NCBI GenBank assembly: GCA_027592035.1
Contig: JAQCIK010000003.1
Coordinates: 83,227 to 147,226 of the forward strand
Length of the DNA: 64,000 nucleotides
Direction: 5' to 3'
From: Casp-actino8 sp001510455
GTDB taxonomy: Bacteria; Actinomycetota; Acidimicrobiia; Acidimicrobiales; Ilumatobacteraceae
In this document: positions 33,636 to 41,846 of the stretch, piece by piece
Numbering within the stretch: the first letter of the stretch is position 1
How the letters are laid out: the number at the start of each line of letters is the position of its first letter
Notes under the pieces: model-generated
Told to the model about the DNA's origin: nothing
Databases searched by the model: none
The model's input: the letters and a program-made list of their open reading frames with translations, nothing else
Made by a program: the position numbers and the translations under genes

Positions 33636-34537
33636 GAGCGCGCCTCCTTTGCGGCCGCGGCCTCGGCTCTCCAAGCCGTGACCGCCGTTTGGTAGTCGCT
33701 CTCGGATCCACTCAAGAAACGCTCGACGAAGGCGTTCCACGAGTCGGTGTCGCGCGCCGCTTCCACGTAGGCCTTCTGGAAGGCTTCGTCGCGTCCGTAG
33801 TCGGGTTCGCACGTGGTGAAGTGGGCGCCGTTCGGCGCCTCGATCACTCCGTCGACCATGGAACGATTGATCTTCAACGTGTGGAAGGTTCCTTCCGAGA
33901 GAAGATCTTCGGTCGCAACGATCTTCTCGGTGCTCACGAAACGTCGACCGGGTTCGCATGCGGTGAGGAAGAGATCGTCGAAGTACAGATCGGGACCGAG
34001 GAACTGGGCATTGCCCCGTGCGTCGGAGCGATTCAGATGCACGAAGGCGGCATCGAGACGAATGGCCGGCACGGCGAGCAGTTCCTCGGCGTCGGCGTAC
34101 GGCGACCGGACCGTCTTCAGATTCGGGTTGACGTCCATCACTCCACTGCCGAGTCCGGCTCGCGTGGGAAGGAAGGGGAGTCGGAGTGATCCGGCGTACA
34201 GTGCCCATTGGAGCATGCCTTCGTCGTACTCGACCGGCTCGGGAATCGTTCCGTTCTGACGAGCGACGCGGAAATGCGGTTCGAGGGCGATCGAATCGAG
34301 TGACACGAAGCCGTACACCAGGCGCTTCACCTTGCCGGCCGCACACAGGAGACCGACATCGGGTCCGCCGTACGAGACGATGGTGAGATCACGTACGTCG
34401 GTGCGCAACAGCGCGCGCACGAGGCTCATGGGCTTGCGACGGCTTCCCCAGCCGCCGATACCGATGGTCATTCCGCTCTCGATCGTGGCGACGGCCTGAT
34501 CTTCGGTCATGACCTTGTTGCGGGGGGTCGTGCTCAT
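33632..34537 (-). CDS. ipdA: IpdA, alpha subunit of the steroid ring-cleaving hydrolase
   Basis: A 301-residue CoA-transferase-fold subunit. SGMTIGIGGWGSRRKP, VSYGGPDVGLLCAAGKVKR, YGFVSLDS and GAHFTTCEPDYGRDE are the marks of IpdA (Rv3551). The short DEGML segment corresponds to the acidic residue region used in catalysis. ATG 34537 shares its A with the echA20 stop; a TTG three bases upstream is an alternative. IpdAB is known to hydrolyse ring C of COCHEA-CoA in mycobacteria and other steroid degraders. Confidence 0.93.
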   Translation of the reverse strand: MSTTPRNKVMTEDQAVATIESGMTIGIGGWGSRRKPMSLVRALLRTDVRDLTIVSYGGPDVGLLCAAGKVKRLVYGFVSLDSIALEPHFRVARQNGTIPEPVEYDEGMLQWALYAGSLRLPFLPTRAGLGSGVMDVNPNLKTVRSPYADAEELLAVPAIRLDAAFVHLNRSDARGNAQFLGPDLYFDDLFLTACEPGRRFVSTEKIVATEDLLSEGTFHTLKINRSMVDGVIEAPNGAHFTTCEPDYGRDEAFQKAYVEAARDTDSWNAFVERFLSGSESDYQTAVTAWRAEAAAAKEARS

Positions 34538-35307
34538 CAACTGTCCTTCTTCGAAGTCTGCGACTTGTCGGTGCCGGCGAAGTCGTCTCGCAACTCGTCG
34601 GACACACCGGTCAGATTGAGCTCGAAGGTGAATCCCTGCTCGAAGCGGTAACTGCGCTTGACGTCCCAGAGATCGATGCCGTTCAGACTCTCCTTGGCCG
34701 CTCGGATGACCGTCGGGTGCTTGGCCGCGATGTTCTCGGCGACCTTCATCGCGGTGTCGCGCAGCTCGGCGCGTGGAACGACCTCGAGCACACTGCCGTA
34801 GGCGTGCAGTTCGGCAGCCGTCGCGGTGGCCGAGGTGTACACCATGGCGCGCATCTTGTGCTGAGGAACCAGGCGAGCGAGATGGGTGGCAGCTCCGAGA
34901 GCACCGCGATCGACCTCGGGCAGACCGAAGAAGGCATCGTCACTCGCCACGATCACGTCACTGTTGCCGACGAGTCCGATTCCGCCACCCACACAGAATC
35001 CGGCGACGGCCGAGATCACGGGGACCGGGCAGTCGTACACGGCCGCGAAGGCCGCGAAGCATCCCTTGTTGGCGCCGATGAGGGCATCGAAGCCGTCGGT
35101 GTTCTGCATCTCCTTGATGTCGACACCGGCGTTGAATCCTTTGCCCTCGGCTCTCAGAACGACGACTCGGCACTTCGGATCGCGTCCGAAGTCGGTGATG
35201 GTGTCGGCCAGTTCGAACCACTGGGCCACGGTGAGAGCGTTGACCGGCGGGCAGTCCATGACCACCTCGGCGATCCCGCGGGAATCGAGAGAAGACGTAA
35301 TCGGCAC
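34537..35307 (-). CDS. echA20: EchA20, steroid ring D-opening crotonase
   Basis: A 256-residue crotonase. VDIKEMQNTDGFDALIGANKGCFAAF and FCVGGGIGLVGNSDVIVAS follow EchA20 (Rv3550) closely. The first glutamate of ordinary hydratases (GGxE) is replaced here by Ile, as in EchA20, which hydrolyses ring D of a 5-oxo steroid CoA ester and is not a hydratase. The start is GTG 35307 with a -10 box TACGCT six bases upstream (leaderless). It is first in the ten-gene operon, and a perfect palindrome overlaps its -35 region. Confidence 0.92.
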   Translation of the reverse strand: MPITSSLDSRGIAEVVMDCPPVNALTVAQWFELADTITDFGRDPKCRVVVLRAEGKGFNAGVDIKEMQNTDGFDALIGANKGCFAAFAAVYDCPVPVISAVAGFCVGGGIGLVGNSDVIVASDDAFFGLPEVDRGALGAATHLARLVPQHKMRAMVYTSATATAAELHAYGSVLEVVPRAELRDTAMKVAENIAAKHPTVIRAAKESLNGIDLWDVKRSYRFEQGFTFELNLTGVSDELRDDFAGTDKSQTSKKDS

Positions 35308-35313
35308 GAGACG

Positions 35314-35319
35314 AGCGTA
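35314..35319 (-). promoter_or_regulatory. -10 box of the ipd operon (leaderless)
   Basis: TACGCT on the minus strand ends six bases before GTG 35307. The expected -35 position (about 35337-35342) lies inside the 35327-35343 palindrome. Confidence 0.6.
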
Positions 35320-35326
35320 CTGGCCA

Positions 35327-35343
35327 TCTGACGACTCGTCAGA
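35327..35343. promoter_or_regulatory. 17-bp perfect palindrome, operator of the ipd operon
   Basis: TCTGACGA and TCGTCAGA flank a single C. It lies between the divergent leaderless promoters of echA20 and the SDR gene, directly upstream of the minus-strand -10. Size and symmetry fit a TetR-type repressor site. Its sequence does not match the KstR2 box of mycobacteria, which I remember as ACAAG-CTTGT-like, although KstR2 controls these genes there. Confidence 0.7.
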
Positions 35344-35373
35344 AACGACCTCGGAGGGCTGGTGACCAGGCGG

Positions 35374-35379
35374 TAAGGT
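35374..35379 (+). promoter_or_regulatory. -10 box of the SDR/amidohydrolase operon (leaderless)
   Basis: TAAGGT ends six bases before GTG 35386, the mirror image of the ipd promoter. One operator may control both directions. Confidence 0.6.
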
Positions 35380-35385
35380 CGGATC

Positions 35386-36156
35386 GTGGCCCTGATGATC
35401 GACTACTCGGGACGAGTTGCCCTCGTCACCGGTGGCACCAAGGGTGTCGGGCGGGGGATCGCGCAGCGATTCGCCGATGCCGGTGCCACGGTCGTCGTGT
35501 GTTCGCGCCGCATTCCCGATGACGTGCCGGCCGACTGGACGGCCCTGTCGGTCGATCTGCGTGAACCCGAGCAGGCGACCGAGATGATCGACGAGATCGT
35601 CGCGCGATTCGGACGTCTCGACTTCTTGGTCAACAACGCGGGTGGTGCACCTCCGGCCGATTCGGCTTCGGCGTCGGCGTCGTTCCAGCAAAAGATCGTC
35701 GCCGTCAATCTCATGTCGGCGATCTGGTGCAGTCAGGCCGCCAACCGCCACATGCAGAACCAGTCCGATGGTGGGGCGATCGTCAACATCGGCAGCGTTT
35801 CAGCTGAACGTCCTGCTCCCACCGTGGCCGCGTACGGCGCCGCCAAGGCCGGTCTGGCCAACTACACGCGCACGATCGGACAAGAGTGGCTGCCCAAGGT
35901 TCGTGCCAATCTCGTGACCGTCGGCATGGTTCGCACCGAACAAGCCCATCTGCACTACGGCGACGAAGAGGGTGTGCAACGTGTCGGTTCGCAGGTACCG
36001 ATCGGTCGCCTTGCCTGGCCGGCCGAGATCGGTGACGTGTGCGTGTATCTCTGTTCACCTCTCGCGTCGTACGTGAGCGGAGCCAGTATCGAAGTGCATG
36101 GTGGTGGCGATCGTCCGCCGTTCCTCGACACGCCGTATCACGACCCGGCCCGCTGA
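35386..36156 (+). CDS. Short-chain dehydrogenase divergent from the ipd operon
   Basis: A 256-residue classical SDR: ALVTGGTKGVGRG, NNAG, a catalytic Ser in NIGSVSA and YGAAK. SDR genes Rv3548c-Rv3549c lie in the same divergent position beside echA20 in M. tuberculosis, so a steroid-pathway dehydrogenase is the likely role. The start is GTG 35386, predicted leaderless. Ten bases separate it from the deacetylase-like gene, which is thus in the same transcript. Confidence 0.85.
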   Translation: MALMIDYSGRVALVTGGTKGVGRGIAQRFADAGATVVVCSRRIPDDVPADWTALSVDLREPEQATEMIDEIVARFGRLDFLVNNAGGAPPADSASASASFQQKIVAVNLMSAIWCSQAANRHMQNQSDGGAIVNIGSVSAERPAPTVAAYGAAKAGLANYTRTIGQEWLPKVRANLVTVGMVRTEQAHLHYGDEEGVQRVGSQVPIGRLAWPAEIGDVCVYLCSPLASYVSGASIEVHGGGDRPPFLDTPYHDPAR

Positions 36157-36166
36157 GATCCCGCCG

Positions 36167-37210
36167 ATGGACGTCGTCTGGACCGATCTGCATCGGCAGC
36201 ACGCTCCGCAGCACGAGATCAACATGGGTCAGGCCATCCCCACCTACGAGCGACCGAGTCGTGCCGAGACCATTCGCGAGGAATTGCTCGGCGATGACCG
36301 ATTCCGATTCGTCGATCGTCACCCGTTCGGTCGCGAGTCGATCGAGGCGGTGCATCACGTCGGCCTGATCGATTTCCTCGAGACGGCGTGGGACGAACTG
36401 AATGCGGCCACGGGACGCGACGAGTTCTTTCCCGAAGTCGTCATGCACGGTGGACTGCGCGCCGGAATGGGTCCGGCTCCACTGCCGCACTCGGCCGTCA
36501 CCGGTTTCGGCTACTGGTGTTACGAAACGGCGACTCCATTGGTGTCCGGAACCTACGGCGCGGCTCGAGCATCGGTCGACGTGGCACTCACGGCGAGTGA
36601 CATCGTCCTGGGGGGAGCGCCCCACGCCTACGGACTGTGTCGCCCACCCGGACATCATGCGGCGTCCGATGTCTACGGCGGCTTCTGCTTCTTCAACAAC
36701 GCAGCGATCGTCGCTCATCGTGTGGCCTCGACCACCGGCACCAAGGTCACGATCCTCGACGTCGATTATCACCACGGAAACGGCACCCAGCAGATCTTCT
36801 TCGATCGCGACGACGTGCAGTTCGTGTCGCTCCACGGCGATCCGGTGCGCGCCTACCCGTGGTACACCGGACACGCCGACGAGATCGGAACGGGCGCGGG
36901 GCGCGGTACGAATCTGAATCTTCCGCTCGCGGCCGAGACACCCGACGAGGTGTACGAACGTCGTCTCGCCGATGCGTGTGCGTCGATTGCGGCTTTCGCC
37001 CCGTCATTGGTGGTGGTGTCACTCGGCGTCGACACGTATTGGAACGATCCGATCAGCGACTTCGCACTCACGACCGACGGGTATCGACGCTGCGGTGCGA
37101 TCGTGCGCCAACTCGGACTGCCGACGGTCGTTCTGCAAGAAGGTGGCTACGACATCGAAGCGATCGGGCGCAACGTTCACTCCTGGCTCGACGGTCTGGC
37201 CGGACACTGA
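36167..37210 (+). CDS. Histone-deacetylase-superfamily amidohydrolase
   Basis: A 347-residue zinc amidohydrolase of the arginase/deacetylase fold. The catalytic His pair is in PPGHHAAS (His163-His164), zinc ligands Asp200 and His202 lie in DVDYHHGNG, and the third Asp is in SLGVDTYWND. Bacterial members deacetylate acetylpolyamines or other small amides. ATG 36167 is used; upstream codons overlap the SDR. Its transcription with a steroid SDR is unusual; deacylation of an acylated intermediate or regulation through protein acetylation are open possibilities. It is convergent with the following LLM gene. Confidence 0.85.
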   Translation: MDVVWTDLHRQHAPQHEINMGQAIPTYERPSRAETIREELLGDDRFRFVDRHPFGRESIEAVHHVGLIDFLETAWDELNAATGRDEFFPEVVMHGGLRAGMGPAPLPHSAVTGFGYWCYETATPLVSGTYGAARASVDVALTASDIVLGGAPHAYGLCRPPGHHAASDVYGGFCFFNNAAIVAHRVASTTGTKVTILDVDYHHGNGTQQIFFDRDDVQFVSLHGDPVRAYPWYTGHADEIGTGAGRGTNLNLPLAAETPDEVYERRLADACASIAAFAPSLVVVSLGVDTYWNDPISDFALTTDGYRRCGAIVRQLGLPTVVLQEGGYDIEAIGRNVHSWLDGLAGH

Positions 37211-37229
37211 CCGACGGTCACGTGTGGGA

Positions 37230-38135
37230 TCAGGTCTGCAGCGGCATCAGGTGTCCGGCCGCTTCGGCGAGATGATCGATCCACTCGGGTGAGGTCTTCG
37301 GCTCGACGATCGGCAAGACGACGAATTTCGAGAAGCCGACGTCGACGAACTGCGTGATCATTCGCACCAGAGCGTCCCAACCCTGTGGCACCAGACGACC
37401 GACGTCGTCGAGGTCGGGACGGCGAGCTTTCAGTCCGGCCACGAGGGCATCGGGCAAGGGTCCGTGGGCGTAGGGAATGAGGGCGCCGAAATGTTCGGGG
37501 TCGATCTCGCGTTCGTGCTCGGCGGCCACCCGCTCGACCTCTTTCTTGCCCACGGCCACGTCGTCGGGGGTCACGAAACTCGGCAGCCAGCCGTCGGCCA
37601 GCCGTCCGACGCGTCGGAGTTCGCTCGGGGCGATACCGCCCAGCCACACGTCGATCGGGCGTTGGACCGGCTTCGGGAGCACCCGGACGTCGTCGTAGTG
37701 GAAGAAGTTGCCGTGGTGAGTGAACGAATCCTCGGTCCAGCACGCGCGCATCACACGCAGTGCCTCGTCGAAACGTTTGGCCCGCTCGTCGCGCGCGACG
37801 CCGAAGGCCTGCTGCTCGTGCGGATCGACCGCCCCGAGGCCGAAGGCCGGGAGGACCCGACCGTTCGACATGCGGTCGAGGGTGGCGAGCTCTTTCGCGA
37901 GGATCACCGGATTGCGGCCGGGGAGCACCATCACACTGGTGCCGAACTTCAACTTCTCGGTACGAGCAGCGGCGAACGACATGGCCACGATCGGATCGGG
38001 GGCGTCTCCGCCGATGCGTTCACTCAGCCACAAACTGTCGTACTTCAGTTCTTCGAGCGCGTCGACCACGTCGAGGAATCCGCCGTCGTTGAGATTGGTT
38101 CGGACTCCGAAGCCGATGCCGATGCGAATCTTCAC
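37230..38135 (-). CDS. LLM-class flavin/F420-dependent oxidoreductase
   Basis: A 301-residue TIM-barrel protein of the luciferase-like group. IGIGFGVRTNLND, LKYDSLWLSERIG, FGTSVMVLPGRNPVILAKELATLD and FGLGAVDPHEQQAFGV are typical of F420-dependent actinobacterial members. It would transfer hydride with F420 or FMN to an unknown substrate. GTG 38135 overlaps the hydrolase stop by GTGA, so the two are one operon. The first Met of the longer frame is a shadow. Confidence 0.83.
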   Translation of the reverse strand: MKIRIGIGFGVRTNLNDGGFLDVVDALEELKYDSLWLSERIGGDAPDPIVAMSFAAARTEKLKFGTSVMVLPGRNPVILAKELATLDRMSNGRVLPAFGLGAVDPHEQQAFGVARDERAKRFDEALRVMRACWTEDSFTHHGNFFHYDDVRVLPKPVQRPIDVWLGGIAPSELRRVGRLADGWLPSFVTPDDVAVGKKEVERVAAEHEREIDPEHFGALIPYAHGPLPDALVAGLKARRPDLDDVGRLVPQGWDALVRMITQFVDVGFSKFVVLPIVEPKTSPEWIDHLAEAAGHLMPLQT

Positions 38136-38854
38136 GAGCGGGCGATCCGTTCGAGAACGTCGGCTGTCTCGGTGGTCATGGATGCAAAGGGTGAGTGATC
38201 GGTGTGCATCGTGACGGTGTGGGTGCAGCGTTCGGCCATGATCACCTGATGGTCGGGGTGCACGGCGTCGTCCTTCGTGCACACGACGTACGTGGACGGG
38301 ACCGTCTCGAGAGGTGAACCGGACACCGCTTGCATCATGGTGGCCATCGGCTGTGGCGACAGTCGACCGATCGCCGCCTCGATCACGGCCGGGGTGCACG
38401 ATCCGTACAGGGCCGGAATGGCCGTCTGCGGATCGAGAACCGTGGTGCCCTCGGGTCCGGGTCGCATGGCTGCGCTCAGCGCGACCTCGCGCGCCGGCAT
38501 CGCAGTGAGCGCGCTCATCACGCTCTCGCCCCTCTGCAAGGCGAAGGCGGCCAGGTAGACGAGGTGCGACACGTCGGAATATCGACTGGCGACTTCGGTG
38601 ATCACGGCGCCGCCGTAGCTGTGGCCCACCAGCACGGGGGCCGTGCGACCGAGCTCGGATTGAGCCCGCAGGACGTCGATCACCGATGCCGCGTCACCAT
38701 GCAGATCGGTGAAGGCCGAACCGGTCGAACCGTGACCGGGCAGATCGACGGCCAAGCTCGCGATTCCTCGGGTGTCGAGTTCGGCCTGAAGGGGAGCCCA
38801 GCACCATGCGCCGTGCCAGGCGCCGTGAACCAGGACCACCAGACGTGACGACAT
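38132..38854 (-). CDS. Alpha/beta hydrolase (esterase-like)
   Basis: A 240-residue hydrolase: oxyanion segment VLVHGAWHGAWCW, nucleophile elbow GHSYGG, acid in KDDAVHPD and catalytic His in TDHSPF. The family includes plant-type methyl-ester esterases and lactone hydrolases (RsbQ/MES-like). ATG 38854 follows a near-consensus -10 (CACGCT) six bases away, so it may be leaderless. It is coupled to the LLM gene, suggesting hydrolysis of the oxidoreductase's product or precursor. Confidence 0.84.
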   Translation of the reverse strand: MSSRLVVLVHGAWHGAWCWAPLQAELDTRGIASLAVDLPGHGSTGSAFTDLHGDAASVIDVLRAQSELGRTAPVLVGHSYGGAVITEVASRYSDVSHLVYLAAFALQRGESVMSALTAMPAREVALSAAMRPGPEGTTVLDPQTAIPALYGSCTPAVIEAAIGRLSPQPMATMMQAVSGSPLETVPSTYVVCTKDDAVHPDHQVIMAERCTHTVTMHTDHSPFASMTTETADVLERIARS

Positions 38855-38913
38855 GGTTCCAGCGTGTCACATGCCGGCGTTCTTCGGTCAGCCGAAGGAT
38901 GGAGGCCGGAGTG

Positions 38914-39147
38914 TCAGCGGCGGGCCGGCAGTGCCGAGTTGATCCAACTGAGAGCGAAGGCGATCGACACCGTGCCGAGCACGATCGATCCGTCGGCCAC
39001 GGCCGTCGCCGAGTGCAGGACTCCGGCCACGACGGCGGCGAGCGCACTCACCACGAGGGCGAGGACATGGGTGGGGACACGACGGACGGCCGGCAAGCGG
39101 ATGGGCTTGATCTCTCGGTTCCGGTCGATGGGATGAATCGTCAACAT
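38914..39147 (-). CDS. Small two-helix membrane protein, unknown
   Basis: A 77-residue protein. After a charged N-terminus (HPIDRNREIKPIRLP) two hydrophobic segments follow (about residues 24-46 and 50-70). It starts at ATG 39147, seven bases after a GGAAGGA site; ATG 39153 is also in frame but too close to it. No family is recognised. It is isolated between the hydrolase and the next divergent SDR. Confidence 0.55.
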   Translation of the reverse strand: MLTIHPIDRNREIKPIRLPAVRRVPTHVLALVVSALAAVVAGVLHSATAVADGSIVLGTVSIAFALSWINSALPARR

Positions 39148-39204
39148 GGTCATGTCCTTCCAGACACTGATCATGGCCCGATCTCGCGCAAAAACGAACC
39201 GATT

Positions 39205-39232
39205 TCATCGAACTGATGTGGATGTCATCGAA
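39205..39232. promoter_or_regulatory. Direct repeats TCATCGAA, 20 bp apart
   Basis: TCATCGAA occurs at 39205-39212 and 39225-39232, two helical turns apart, upstream of the leaderless promoter of the gene at 39271. An outer 6-bp inverted repeat CCGATT / AATCGG (39199-39204 and 39231-39236) encloses them. This looks like an activator site. The region 39148-39270 is also noticeably AT-rich for this genome. Confidence 0.45.
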
Positions 39233-39257
39233 TCGGAATATTCGAGGCGTTCACTCG

Positions 39258-39263
39258 TAATAT
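39258..39263 (+). promoter_or_regulatory. -10 box TAATAT (leaderless SDR promoter)
   Basis: The consensus-like TAATAT ends seven bases before ATG 39271. No ribosome site is seen, and no good -35 box, which fits an activator-dependent promoter. Confidence 0.6.
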
Positions 39264-39270
39264 TTCCGTC

Positions 39271-40059
39271 ATGTCCGAATACCCCGTCACGAATTCGTCG
39301 CGCCGACCACTCGACATCTTCCGTCTCGACGGGCGGGTCGCCATCGTCACCGGGGCCTCGGCCGGGCTCGGTGCACACTTCGCCCGAGTTCTGCACGGCG
39401 CCGGCGCCACCGTCGTGGTGGCGGCGCGTCGGATCGACCGTCTCGAGGCGTTGGTGGCCGAACTTCCGGGCGCAGTCGCGATGGAAGCAGATCTCGGTCG
39501 GGCCGAGGATCGCGAACGGCTGGTGGCTCGGACCGTCGCCGAGGTCGGCGTGCCACGCGTCCTCGTGAACAACGCCGGTGTGGGTTACAAGGTGCCGGTC
39601 GAGAACGAGGAGCTCGACTGGTTCCGAGAGGTGATGGAAGTGAACGTCACGGCCATCTGGCATCTGTCGAAACTGTGCGCCCCCCACATGATCGAGGCCG
39701 GGAGCGGAAACATCGTGAACATCGCCTCGATGTTCGGAATGGTCGGTGCTGCTCCGGTCAAGCAGGCCCACTACTGCGCGTCGAAGGGTGCGGTCATCAA
39801 TTTGTCGCGCGAACTCGGTCTGCAGTGGGCGCGAAAGGGTGTTCGGGTCAACAGCCTGTGCCCGGGGTGGTTCCCGTCGGAGATGACCGCCGGTATGGAC
39901 GACGAGGCGAGCATGGACTTCGTCCGGACGATGTCGCCGATCCCGCGCCTCGGTGAGCTGAGCGAACTGGATGGGGCGCTTTTGTTGTTGGCCTCCGATG
40001 CGGCGTCGTTCATGGTGGGGTCGTCGGTGGTGGTCGACGGCGGCTGGACCGCTCGATGA
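39271..40059 (+). CDS. Short-chain dehydrogenase (gluconate-5-dehydrogenase-like)
   Basis: A 262-residue classical SDR: IVTGASAGLGAH, NNAG, catalytic Ser in NIASMFG and YCASK, with C-terminal VVDGGW. The N-terminal FRLDGRVAIVTG and the HYCASKGA segment resemble FabG/gluconate-5-dehydrogenase relatives. The mRNA appears leaderless. The stop overlaps the DUF952 gene by ATGA. Substrate unknown. Confidence 0.85.
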   Translation: MSEYPVTNSSRRPLDIFRLDGRVAIVTGASAGLGAHFARVLHGAGATVVVAARRIDRLEALVAELPGAVAMEADLGRAEDRERLVARTVAEVGVPRVLVNNAGVGYKVPVENEELDWFREVMEVNVTAIWHLSKLCAPHMIEAGSGNIVNIASMFGMVGAAPVKQAHYCASKGAVINLSRELGLQWARKGVRVNSLCPGWFPSEMTAGMDDEASMDFVRTMSPIPRLGELSELDGALLLLASDAASFMVGSSVVVDGGWTAR

Positions 40060-40373
40060 TCTTGCACCTGGCGGTCCGATCGGACTGGGACGAGGCCCTC
40101 GCCTCGGGCGCGTACCCGTGGTCGACTCGCGGGCTCACGCTCGACGAGGTCGGGTACGTGCACTGCAGTTTCGAACACCAGTGGCGCGGCGTGCGCGAGC
40201 GCTTCTACTCCGACCTGCGTGACGACCAGCTCGTCATTCTCGAAGTGGACGAGTCGCGACTCTCGTCACCGGTGGTCGTCGAGCGACTCGATGGTGCACC
40301 GGACGATTTTCCGCACGTGTACGGACCGCTCGAGTTACCGGCGATCGTCGGAACTCGTGAGGTCGTCAGCTGA
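40056..40373 (+). CDS. DUF952 family protein
   Basis: A 105-residue protein with the DUF952 pattern: ILHLAVRSDWDEALASGAYPW at the start, YVHCSFEHQW in the middle and FPHVYGPL near the end. The fold is related to RNA 2'-phosphotransferase/ADP-ribosyltransferase-like proteins; no activity is established to my knowledge. It overlaps the SDR by four bases and the convergent amidase gene by eight bases. Confidence 0.85.
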   Translation: MILHLAVRSDWDEALASGAYPWSTRGLTLDEVGYVHCSFEHQWRGVRERFYSDLRDDQLVILEVDESRLSSPVVVERLDGAPDDFPHVYGPLELPAIVGTREVVS

Positions 40374-41808
40374 TCTCGGGTGTGAGGTGCGCCCACGGTC
40401 GGGCGGTTTCGAGTTGTGACGCCAACCTGATGAGCACGTCCTCGCGGCCGTAGGCGGCCACGAATTGAATGCCGACCGGTAATCCCTCTGAAGTTCGGTG
40501 CAAGGGCAGGCTGATCGCCGGCTGTCCACTCATGTTGAACTGACTGGTGAAGGTCACCCATTCACCGGCCCGGGCCAACGGGGCCATGGGTCGACTCGGA
40601 TCGTTGCGGATCTCTCCGATCGGCAACGGCGGTTCGGCCAGTGTGGGGGAGAGCAACAGATCCCAGCCATCGGCCCACCAGCTCTGAATCGCGCGCCGGA
40701 ACGTCACCGCCGCCGACTGGGCGAGTGCGAAGTCGACCCCCGAGACGTTGGCGGCGAAGGATTTCTGGGCCCAGTTCATGAGTTCGCAGTCGTCCTCGGT
40801 GAGCCCGCGTCCGATGAGATCACCGAATCGCTTCAGCGACACACCCATGTTGGTGCTCCACATTGCGCCGAAAGCACGGCCCATCTCGTCGTCGGCCAGA
40901 ATCGCCGGCCAGGCCGGCTCGACGTGATGGCCGAGGGACTCGAGCAACTTGCCCACCTCGTGCACGCCGGTGACACATTCCTGATGCACGGCGAAACCGC
41001 GTGGGCTGTGATCGAGCAGTCCGATACGAAGTCGCCCGGGGTCGGCCCCCACCTCGTCGACGTAGGGACGCGTCGGAGCCGGTGCGATCACGGTGTCGCC
41101 GATGCCTGGGCCCCACGTGGCGTCGAGAAGCCGAGCCGTGTCTCGCACCGAACGACTGACGCAGTGTTCGACGCCGAGATTGCTCTCGTCACGAGCCGGA
41201 CCCATCGTGATTCGGCCCTGTGACGGTTTGAGACCGACCAATCCGCAACATGACGCCGGAATCCGAATGGATCCACCACCATCGCTCGCGTGGGCGAACG
41301 GAACCATGCCCGATGCGACGGCGGCCGCCGCACCTCCACTCGAACCACCCGGGGTGCGCGACGTGTCCCACGGATTGCGCGTCGGTCCCCAGGCCTCCGG
41401 CTCGGTCACCGGAACGCTGCCGAGTTCGGGGCTGTTGGTGCGACCGAGGGTGACGAGACCGGCTCGCTTGTATCGACCCACGAGATCGGTGTCGAACGGC
41501 GACACGTAGTCGGCGGCCTTCAACGCCTTGTTGCCGTTGCTGAGTGGACGCCCGGCTTCGTTGGCGTAGAGATCCTTGAGAAGGAACGGAACGCCGCGGA
41601 ACGGACCGTTGGGAAGATCGGAGCTGTCGGCCAACCGACGTGCTTCGTCGAACCACCGATACGTGATGGCGTTCAAGGCCGGGTCGTAACGGTCGATCCG
41701 TTCGACGGCGGCATCGACGAGTTCGCGCGGCGACACTTCGCCGCTTGCGACCAGTTCAGCTTGGGCGGTGGCGTCCATCCATCGGGTGTCGTCGGAGAGT
41801 GAACTCAT
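40366..41808 (-). CDS. Amidase (amidase signature family)
   Basis: A 480-residue amidase. The Ser-cisSer-Lys triad is seen: Lys in FLLKDL, and the serine-rich segment TPGGSSGGAAAAVASGMVP with DGGGSIRIPA. It hydrolyses an amide; relatives act on aryl acylamides, 6-aminohexanoate-cyclic dimers or mandelamide. An AGGAACCC site precedes ATG 41808. It stands alone on the minus strand. Confidence 0.88.
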   Translation of the reverse strand: MSSLSDDTRWMDATAQAELVASGEVSPRELVDAAVERIDRYDPALNAITYRWFDEARRLADSSDLPNGPFRGVPFLLKDLYANEAGRPLSNGNKALKAADYVSPFDTDLVGRYKRAGLVTLGRTNSPELGSVPVTEPEAWGPTRNPWDTSRTPGGSSGGAAAAVASGMVPFAHASDGGGSIRIPASCCGLVGLKPSQGRITMGPARDESNLGVEHCVSRSVRDTARLLDATWGPGIGDTVIAPAPTRPYVDEVGADPGRLRIGLLDHSPRGFAVHQECVTGVHEVGKLLESLGHHVEPAWPAILADDEMGRAFGAMWSTNMGVSLKRFGDLIGRGLTEDDCELMNWAQKSFAANVSGVDFALAQSAAVTFRRAIQSWWADGWDLLLSPTLAEPPLPIGEIRNDPSRPMAPLARAGEWVTFTSQFNMSGQPAISLPLHRTSEGLPVGIQFVAAYGREDVLIRLASQLETARPWAHLTPEIS

Positions 41809-41846
41809 GGGTTCCTAGATAGCAGGTCTGGATACTGTTGCGGGAA

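Noticed and set aside
32886..34346. Long IpdB version (486 residues) starting at 34346
   Set aside because: The N-terminal half is arginine-rich shadow sequence opposite to ipdA codon positions; the ATG at 33635 with AAAGGAGG gives the normal IpdB length.
7162..37210. The steroid-like region as a recent horizontally acquired island
   Set aside because: Base composition and codon use look like the rest of the window, and there are no tRNA edges, integrases or transposases.
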